Positions 57,597 through 64,000 of a DNA stretch of 64,000 nucleotides are shown here, piece after piece; position 1 is the first letter of the stretch, and each line of letters begins with the position of its first letter. The notes below the pieces were generated by a model, which ran no database searches, was not told the DNA's origin, and saw only the letters and a program-made list of their open reading frames with translations. The DNA lies in contig CAMVHB010000004.1 of NCBI GenBank assembly GCA_947167155.1, positions 1 through 64,000 of the forward strand, read 5' to 3'. A program made the translations under genes and the position numbers. The stretch is from an uncultured Lachnospiraceae bacterium. Lineage in GTDB: Bacteria; Bacillota; Clostridia; Lachnospirales; Lachnospiraceae.

Positions 57597-58821
57597 TTGT
57601 CACACCGTCTTCTGTGATCATACGCTCTTCCTCGCTTGTTACAATTATAAGGCGCTGTATCCCTTCTGTTTTTTTCGCTAAAGAAATAAGACTCTTTATC
57701 TCTCTGTCTCCCGCGGTTTCTATGCTGTATGCAACCTGTATTGCGCATTTTTCCTCCGGAAGAAAAAAGTCAATATCAACTCCTGTTTTTGCTGATCTGA
57801 AATAATATACCTCATCACCAAAGCCACGTCTTAAATATACTGCGACTGCATTTTCCAGAAGCGCGGATGATTTGTTTGTAAGAAACAACGAAAGAATTCC
57901 GTTATCATAAAAATAAAAACGCGGGGTACTTTCTTTCTCCGCAAACTTCGAGACATAATTTCTGTTTCTGAATATAAGATATGCATTTTCAGCATAAGAT
58001 GAATAATCAATCATAGCATCTGTTGATGTCCTGACCCCGGAGGCTTTTACGTTCCCTGCAAGTGTATTAAAGGAGATCTCACGCATTACGGTTTCGGCTA
58101 TTTTTTTCATCATCAACCTGAGTGCCATCTTATTATTCACTTTTTCACGCTCTATAATGTCTCCCAAAAGAACCTTCTCATACACACTCTTGATATAATC
58201 TCTTTTGTTTTTTAAGAGCTGTGCTTCCGGAAAGCCGCCGCTTGCAATATAGTCCTCACATCCTTTCCGGATCTTTGCTGACTTTGCAGTTGTAAGCAAA
58301 GCCTTTTCATCATGAGCGATCTTCCTGTACTCAAGTGCTTCGCTAAGTGAAAAAGGCATGATCATCTTTGAAAGATATCTTCCACCAAGGACTTTTTCCA
58401 TCTCTGAGCTAAGCATTTTGGCATTGCTTCCGGTAATATAAGTATGCTTCTTTTGGTCCGCCATTCTTCTGGCAAAGTGCTCCCACCCGTCTATGATCTG
58501 GATCTCATCAAAAAAATAATAAATCTCCTTGGCGTCCGACAGTTCATGCGCCGTCTCAATAATGTCATTAAAGTCATCCTTTGTGAAGCCAAGAAGCCTG
58601 TCATCTTCAAAATTGATATAGATCATCTGCGACCAATCACAGCCCCGTTCAACCAGCTCTCTTGCAATTTTGTATAATTGGGTGGATTTTCCTGCCCTCC
58701 TGAGTCCAACCAGAATGTAATTGACATTATCCTCAAAAACATAGTCCCGTTCAACGATCTTTGCACTTTGTATTATGTCAATCTGCTCTAAAATAACCTG
58801 CTTCAATATGTTGTGATTCAT
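57532..58821 (-). CDS. AAA ATPase with DUF4143-type C-terminus
   Basis: YILVGLRRAGKSTQLYKIA, YFFDEIQIIDGWEHFARRM, ITGSNAKMLS, VDIDFFLP; altered C-terminal tail GCPGKKFCIR from junction. Confidence 0.92.
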   Translation of the reverse strand: MNHNILKQVILEQIDIIQSAKIVERDYVFEDNVNYILVGLRRAGKSTQLYKIARELVERGCDWSQMIYINFEDDRLLGFTKDDFNDIIETAHELSDAKEIYYFFDEIQIIDGWEHFARRMADQKKHTYITGSNAKMLSSEMEKVLGGRYLSKMIMPFSLSEALEYRKIAHDEKALLTTAKSAKIRKGCEDYIASGGFPEAQLLKNKRDYIKSVYEKVLLGDIIEREKVNNKMALRLMMKKIAETVMREISFNTLAGNVKASGVRTSTDAMIDYSSYAENAYLIFRNRNYVSKFAEKESTPRFYFYDNGILSLFLTNKSSALLENAVAVYLRRGFGDEVYYFRSAKTGVDIDFFLPEEKCAIQVAYSIETAGDREIKSLISLAKKTEGIQRLIIVTSEEERMITEDGVTIEVVPAFRFLLGCPGKKFCIR

Positions 58822-58843
58822 TTTGCACCTCTGTTTGTCGTGC

Positions 58844-58886
58844 GCGCGCGATAATTTTAGGTAATTTTATCGCGCGCATGCGATAA
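58844..58886. promoter_or_regulatory. Nested inverted repeats upstream of the AAA ATPase gene
   Basis: GCGCGCGATAA-N12-TTATCGCGCGC and TTATCGC-N6-GCGATAA. Confidence 0.65.
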
Positions 58887-58900
58887 AGTCAAGAAAATAA

Positions 58901-59012
58901 ATGGTCCCAGAAATGGTCCCAGGGGAAATGGTCCCAGGGGACGGAGTCAAGGGACCATTTTGAAAATACAAAAAAATACAATGATCCCTCGACTCCGTCC
59001 CCTGGGTTCATT
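58901..59012. repeat. Inverted pair of REP-like GGGGACGGAGTCAAGGGACCATT units
   Basis: AATGGTCCCAGGGGACGGAGTCAAGGGACCATT ... AATGATCCCTCGACTCCGTCCCCTGGGTTCATT. Confidence 0.85.
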
Positions 59013-59092
59013 AACTTACCCTCTACTTACCTTTTGGATTAGATCAAAGGGTAAGTAGAGGGCAAGTTCTTTTTGAGAATTTCTGCGAATTT

Positions 59093-59341
59093 TTAGGACC
59101 CCTGGGGACCATTCCTTTCTATAAAAAGCGGTCTTGGATTATTCAGAAAAAACAGGCCGAGTTCCTCCCTGGCCTGAAGTCTTGTCATTCTGTCATCAAA
59201 ATTTGCTTTATTAAAGTCTGGAAACACATGATTTACTAAAGTAGACTTGCCGACCTGCCTGGCTCCGGTAAGCAGAAGGCACTTGCTTGCAGCAGCTCTT
59301 TGCTTGATAACCTGCGAGATCGCTCGTTCTATATATGACAT
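59093..59341 (-). pseudogene. 3'-truncated AAA ATPase (DUF4143 family) remnant, Walker A only
   Basis: CLLLTGARQVGKSTLVNHVFPDFNKANFDD...PLFIERNGPQGS; ORF ends in REP-like ggtccccaggggtcc. Confidence 0.8.
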
Positions 59342-59427
59342 ACCACCTGGCCCTCATTTTGCGACTAATCTAAATATAAACATTATTTAAGTCGAGGGGC
59401 TTGGATGTGTCAATTTTTTCTGAAAAC

Positions 59428-59502
59428 CGGACAAGGGGACATTTACCTTGTCCGTGGAAATACAAAAAAATACAATGATCCCTCGACTCCGTCCCCAGGG
59501 AC
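59428..59502. repeat. REP-like repeat copy with hairpin CGGACAAGG/CCTTGTCCG
   Basis: 39-nt identity AAATACAAAAAAATACAATGATCCCTCGACTCCGTCCCC shared by 58964-59002 and 59458-59496. Confidence 0.85.
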
Positions 59503-59524
59503 CAGTACACTCAGCGAACCTGAA

Positions 59525-59604
59525 GGTGTGAAAAAATGTCAGTCATGTCGGGTTATGGTGTGAATAAATGTATGAATTGCGCTTGACATGGTGTTAAAGA
59601 ATGT
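59525..59604 (+). promoter_or_regulatory. Three 15-nt direct repeats GGTGTgAAaaAATGT, the third inside the promoter spacer
   Basis: 59525-59539, 59557-59571, 59590-59604; promoter TTGACA 59583-59588, TATCCT 59605-59610. Confidence 0.75.
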
Positions 59605-59631
59605 TATCCTTTGTATGAACGGAGGTAAGTT

Positions 59632-60918
59632 ATGGAAAGATCAGCGATGAATGCCCTTGAAAAATGGAAGAATGACCCGAAGAGAAAACCTCTGGTGATC
59701 ATGGGGGCCAGACAGGTTGGAAAAACCTGGCTTATGAAGGAATTTGGCAAGCGTTTTTTTCCTCGTGTAGCATATATTTCATTTTATAACAATAAACGAA
59801 TGGCAGCTGTGTTTGATAATGATTTTGATACAGCACGGATTTTTTCATATTTAAGCATTGAAGTTGGCTTTACTATCGATACGGATACACTGATTATTTT
59901 TGATGAAATACAAAATGCCCCGAAAGCATTTGAGTCATTAAAGTATTTTTGCGAAGAAGCCCGCCAGTATCATATAGTTGCAGCCGGTTCATTACTTGGA
60001 GTTGCGTTGCATGAGGGGATTTCGTATCCTGTAGGGAAGGTGGATCTGTTATATCTTTATCCATTAAACTTCCGGGAATATTTACAAGCAGTAGGGGAAC
60101 AAAGTCTGGCTGAAACATTGCTTACAGGAAATTATTCCCAAATCGACGCATTTTCAGACAGATATATTTATCATCTGAAAAATTATTTTTATGTAGGCGG
60201 TATGCCTGAGGCGGTTGATCGGTTCAGGATGGAAAGTGATTATTTTGCTGCCAGGAGAATCCAAAAAGATATCCTCACACAATATAAAGGTGATTTCAGT
60301 AAGCACATCGAAACCAAAGACATCCCCCGCGTAAACATGGTGTGGGAGTCTATTCCGATGCAATTAGCCAAGGAAAACAAAAAATTTTTCTTTGGAAAGA
60401 TAAAGAACGGTGCCAGGAGCAAGGAATTTGAGGCGGCCATCGAGTGGCTTTTGGATTGTGGGCTTGTATATAAAGTGCACCGTGTGAATGAACCGCATGT
60501 TCCACTATCTGCGTATAAGAATTTTTCTGCATATAAAATCTTTATGATCGATATTGGCTTATTGGGCGCTATGAGCGAGCTGGACGCAAAATCATTGCTT
60601 GATGGAAATGATCTGTTTGTAGAGTTTAAGGGGGCACTTACTGAACAGTATGTACTTCAGGAATTGATCAGCAGCACGGAATATACGCCATATTACTTTG
60701 GAACAGATTCTGCCAGATTTGAACAGGATTTTATGATCCAACAGGGAATGAATGTGGTACCAATAGAAGTAAAAGCAGCCGTAACTGTACATTCTCAGAG
60801 TCTAAAGGCATTCCATGAAAAATATCATCCTGAAAAATCGATCCGCTTCTCTCTTCAAAAGTATAAAGAGCAGGAGTGGATGGTGAATATTCCTTTGTAT
60901 GCAGTTTGTAATTGCTAA
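59632..60918 (+). CDS. AAA ATPase with DUF4143-type C-terminus
   Basis: VIMGARQVGKTWLMKEFGKRFF, LIIFDEIQNAPKAFESLKYF, C-terminal YYFGTDSARFEQDFMIQQGMNVVPIEVKA. Confidence 0.95.
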   Translation: MERSAMNALEKWKNDPKRKPLVIMGARQVGKTWLMKEFGKRFFPRVAYISFYNNKRMAAVFDNDFDTARIFSYLSIEVGFTIDTDTLIIFDEIQNAPKAFESLKYFCEEARQYHIVAAGSLLGVALHEGISYPVGKVDLLYLYPLNFREYLQAVGEQSLAETLLTGNYSQIDAFSDRYIYHLKNYFYVGGMPEAVDRFRMESDYFAARRIQKDILTQYKGDFSKHIETKDIPRVNMVWESIPMQLAKENKKFFFGKIKNGARSKEFEAAIEWLLDCGLVYKVHRVNEPHVPLSAYKNFSAYKIFMIDIGLLGAMSELDAKSLLDGNDLFVEFKGALTEQYVLQELISSTEYTPYYFGTDSARFEQDFMIQQGMNVVPIEVKAAVTVHSQSLKAFHEKYHPEKSIRFSLQKYKEQEWMVNIPLYAVCNC

Positions 60919-61041
60919 TATAGTGTCTGCTCTATAAAAAACAAATATTAAGAAAATCCGTGCTTTAAAACGACTTGCAATTTCATATGATATGCCCGAC
61001 AATATTTTGATGAAGTATAATGAATCGTGGCAGGAGGCGTT

Positions 61042-61254
61042 ATGAACATTATCATTAACGTAAAATGGGATAACGAAGCATCTGTATATATCGCAATATG
61101 CGATGAACTGGGGCTTGCGCTTGAGTCCGAATCATACGATGATTTAATTCAACGTGTAAAAGATGCCGTACCTGAGTTGTTGGAGCTTAATCATATTCAG
61201 GGCTGCACTTCTATGTGTTTTCTCACGAGTGAGCGTCGGGTTGCCTGCGCATAA
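61042..61254 (+). CDS. HicB-like DUF1902 domain antitoxin candidate
   Basis: MNIIINVKWDNEASVYIAICDELGLALESESYDDLIQRVKDAVPELLELN. Confidence 0.8.
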   Translation: MNIIINVKWDNEASVYIAICDELGLALESESYDDLIQRVKDAVPELLELNHIQGCTSMCFLTSERRVACA

Positions 61255-61400
61255 TGTCGAAGAATTATAACAAAGAAATATTAAAGCTCGTCAATCCCGG
61301 GACGGGGGCAGGGGTCCACTATCAAAATGCATTCATCCACTCTGAGACGATCTTCTCTACCTTTTCTGTCTCCACCTCCTTATACCTTACAAACAATTGA
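61254..61400 (+). pseudogene. Truncated HicA-like toxin start
   Basis: TAATG overlap with upstream gene; MSKNYNKEILKLVN then unrelated PGTGAGVHYQ... across cccgggacgggggcaggggtcc. Confidence 0.5.
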
Positions 61401-62179
61401 TAGATAATGCCATCCTGCTTGAAGACAACGACTTTGCCAAGCCACTCGTCGCTGAAAGGTGTTGAGCTCACTACCCAGAACTCTTTTCCCTCGACAGACA
61501 CGCTCTCTCCGTAAAAGTCCACGCCCTCAAATCCGTCAGAATAGCTTGTAGCGCCAATGCTGACTTCCAATGGATAACGATCGGTGTAGATATATGTATA
61601 TGCAGTTGCTGTAAGCAATTCAGACTTGTAATATTCATTTTCGATTGATATCAACTCAAGATCACCGGCATCATTCCCCTCTATCCTTACGATGGTTTCT
61701 CCCGTCAGATGATTCGGTGCAGGAATAATGGTTCTATCCAGCCCCACGTAGCTGACGGCATCCTTGTAATCCGAAAAAAGCTTATCAACTGTATGAGGGC
61801 TTTGAGATGAAAACATATCATAATTCTCAACCTGCTTCCTTATCTGCTCACGGCATTCGTTCACTTCCCCCTTGATCTCGCTCATTGGTATTTTTAATGA
61901 GTCATCAAAGACAACGGAAAAATCAGTTTTCTTTTCCGGAACTTTTGGATTACTTCCGCTGAAGATAAGCTCTCCTCTGGAAATCATTACTGCGTACACC
62001 GTTGAACCTCCGATGAAAAAAACCAAAACCGCCGCAATTACCGCGACCCGGAGCAGCTTTGCGCGGTTGAATCTGCCCTTTTTCCCATTGTGGCGCAGAA
62101 TGCTTTCCAGCACCCTTTGATTGTTTTCTTCGGACAGGGTGATCTTATCCAGCGCTTTTTTTATATTGTTATTCTCCAT
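61322..62179 (-). CDS. Single-pass membrane protein, probable anti-sigma factor
   Basis: MENNNIKKALDKITLSEENNQRVLESIL...LLRVAVIAAVLVFFIGGSTVYAV; overlaps ECF sigma gene. Confidence 0.7.
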   Translation of the reverse strand: MENNNIKKALDKITLSEENNQRVLESILRHNGKKGRFNRAKLLRVAVIAAVLVFFIGGSTVYAVMISRGELIFSGSNPKVPEKKTDFSVVFDDSLKIPMSEIKGEVNECREQIRKQVENYDMFSSQSPHTVDKLFSDYKDAVSYVGLDRTIIPAPNHLTGETIVRIEGNDAGDLELISIENEYYKSELLTATAYTYIYTDRYPLEVSIGATSYSDGFEGVDFYGESVSVEGKEFWVVSSTPFSDEWLGKVVVFKQDGIIYQLFVRYKEVETEKVEKIVSEWMNAF

Positions 62180-62657
62180 ATTCGCTTCCCTCAATATACT
62201 TTCTGAGAATGATCCTGGCTTCACAGAGGTAATTTCTGATTGTAGATGCCGGTTTTCCTATGATCCCGGAAATTTCTTCGCTCTTATAGCCCTCGTAATA
62301 GTACAAGACAACCACAGTCTTGTATTTGTCGGGAAGGCACATCAGTGCGTTTAGCAGCTCGGAATATTGATCTTCCTGATCCTCCGTTCCGATCAATTCC
62401 TTGTAGTCTTCAAGGTCTTCATGCCGCCTCCACCATGATTTCAGTTGATTTTTACATAAATTTGTCGCCACTCTGATAAGCCATGCCTTTTCATGTTCGA
62501 AGCTGTCAAAGGCTGGAGCTCTGTCGATCAATTTGCAAAAGGTTTCTGTGAGAATATCTTCCGCGTCGTGTGAGTTTTTCATGTATAAATAACAGATTTT
62601 ATAAAGAATCGCCTGATTCCTCTTGTATATTTCTGTCATTTCCGCATTTGTCCGCAT
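62169..62657 (-). CDS. ECF-type RNA polymerase sigma factor
   Basis: MKNSHDAEDILTETFCKLI, CLPDKYKTVVVLYYYEGYKSEEISGIIGKPASTIRNYLCEARIIL. Confidence 0.95.
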   Translation of the reverse strand: MRTNAEMTEIYKRNQAILYKICYLYMKNSHDAEDILTETFCKLIDRAPAFDSFEHEKAWLIRVATNLCKNQLKSWWRRHEDLEDYKELIGTEDQEDQYSELLNALMCLPDKYKTVVVLYYYEGYKSEEISGIIGKPASTIRNYLCEARIILRKYIEGSEYGE

Positions 62658-62675
62658 AGAAATCGTTACTCCTTT

Positions 62676-62750
62676 TCAACTTCTATGATATATACAATCG
62701 AACAAGGCGTTTTGTCCGTAATAATACAAAAATATTTCAAAAAACTCCAT
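62676..62750 (-). CDS. Possible 24-aa leader peptide upstream of ECF sigma gene
   Basis: AAAGGAG-N6-ATG; MEFFEIFLYYYGQNALFDCIYHRS*. Confidence 0.35.
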   Translation of the reverse strand: MEFFEIFLYYYGQNALFDCIYHRS

Positions 62751-62838
62751 TTCGAACTCCTTTCAGCAGTGCAATACAAATGCATACTATCACAAACCCT
62801 CTAGAACCTCATGAACACATATTGGGGCGATGGAGTTT

Positions 62839-64000
62839 CTAAAAATCATTCTCTTCACCCATAAAAGCCATGATATTTGCATGTATGATGCCGTTTCTTT
62901 TCTGAAGAAAATAATCTGTTGTCATAACATATTTGGGGTAATTATCCTTTATCATTTCAAGCGGTCTGTATTCCCGATCTTCCGTTTCCCGACTCAATGC
63001 GATAGTATAAGCCACCTGAACATAAGAGTAATTCATATCACGATTTCGGATAATAAAGTCACACTCCAGTTTTCCAATTCTTCCCACGCTCACTGCACAG
63101 TCATGTGAGCGGGCATAGGTATATAGAATATTCTCCAATACCGGTCCATAATTCACCCGATTATCTGTATTGTCAGCAAAATAAAAGCCCGGATCCGAAA
63201 GGTAATACTTCTTTTCTCCGCTCAATGATCTCTTTGATTTCATATCAAACCGATCGCATTCATATAATATCTTTGCATCCACCAATGCTCTTATATATCT
63301 GGATACGGTCGCTTTTCCGATGCCTAATCCGTTTTTCTTTAATGTCTCACATATACTGTTTATGCTTGTAACCGCTCCGAAATTATTGATGATATAATGC
63401 CTGACGATTTCGAACGTTTCCTTCTTCCGTATTTTTACCCTTTTACGAATATCTTTCTCGAATATTTCATTGATCACGCCCTGTACATATTTTCTTTTAT
63501 CAGCAGGATCATCAATATTGACTGTTCGCGGAAATCCACTCTCCAAAATGTAACTGTTGAGTTCCACATGAGGATTATCATCAATGGTTTTGCCGTAAAA
63601 TCGCTTCATAGCCTCATATTCACTGAAGCTTAAGGGAAACATCTCAAATTCCAGATATCTGCCCGTCAACTTTGTAACCAGCTCGCCGCTGAGTAAATAC
63701 GAGTTTGAACCTGTGATGAATATTGACCAACCACCTTCTGTTCTATATCCGTTGATCACAGTTTCAAAATCCTTTACATTTTGTATTTCATCAACAAAAA
63801 GATATTTAAGCCCTTTTGCGCTTCCTCTTTCATCGATGCATTTTTCCAGTTCATCCGCTGTCCTGATGCTTTTAAATCCACGCTTATCAAGGTCAATATA
63901 AATGATATTATCCTCCGGGACGCCCCCTTCACAAAGTTCTTCTGCTATCGTCTGCATCAGGCTTGACTTTCCGCACCTTCGGACTCCGGTTATTACCTTG
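62839..64000 (-). CDS. AAA ATPase (DUF4143-type), 5' end beyond window
   Basis: KVITGVRRCGKSSLMQTIAEEL reads through the window edge; YLFVDEIQNVKDFETVINGY, FITGSNSYLLSGEL. Confidence 0.93.
   Translation of the reverse strand, partial: KVITGVRRCGKSSLMQTIAEELCEGGVPEDNIIYIDLDKRGFKSIRTADELEKCIDERGSAKGLKYLFVDEIQNVKDFETVINGYRTEGGWSIFITGSNSYLLSGELVTKLTGRYLEFEMFPLSFSEYEAMKRFYGKTIDDNPHVELNSYILESGFPRTVNIDDPADKRKYVQGVINEIFEKDIRKRVKIRKKETFEIVRHYIINNFGAVTSINSICETLKKNGLGIGKATVSRYIRALVDAKILYECDRFDMKSKRSLSGEKKYYLSDPGFYFADNTDNRVNYGPVLENILYTYARSHDCAVSVGRIGKLECDFIIRNRDMNYSYVQVAYTIALSRETEDREYRPLEMIKDNYPKYVMTTDYFLQKRNGIIHANIMAFMGEENDF

Overview
This 64 kb window looks like a chromosomal segment of a motile anaerobic Firmicute. 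Lachnospiraceae is my inference from protein content; I have no tree or database support. Gene density is high. Identifiable blocks: (1) ywlE-like/Sua5/GH18/MecA; (2) a Ser/Thr kinase with no usable ATG start, followed by a degenerate MinD-like ATPase; (3) DUF1858 and ferredoxin genes, divergent; (4) gdpP-rplI-dnaB; (5) SleB-like hydrolase, pgi, murG; (6) a complete Tad/Flp pilus locus (about 18.5-28.1 kb) with an FHA protein, two prepilin peptidases and a 54-aa Flp pilin missing from the ORF track; (7) fliS-flagellin-large DUF6240-like protein with sigma-28 type promoters; (8) several c-di-GMP genes (three GGDEF, one HD-GYP); (9) metG-tatD-rsmA and other housekeeping genes; (10) an accessory stretch (about 55.7-64 kb) with repeated DUF4143-type AAA ATPases, gene remnants, a decapitated HicA-like toxin, palindromic repeats and an ECF sigma/anti-sigma pair. 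Most notable candidates: an unannotated minus-strand small RNA (about 35246-35378) whose first hairpin displays a CCUCCCUCCUCCC loop; a FliK-like C-terminus in the sigma-28-linked 1059-aa protein; an HD-GYP protein with a CBM2-like extracellular domain; a TadE-like pseudopilin carrying tandem Cys modules; and a LMW-phosphatase homologue lacking its nucleophilic Cys. No tRNA, rRNA, CRISPR array or intact transposase was seen. All family calls are from reading sequence, with no database search.
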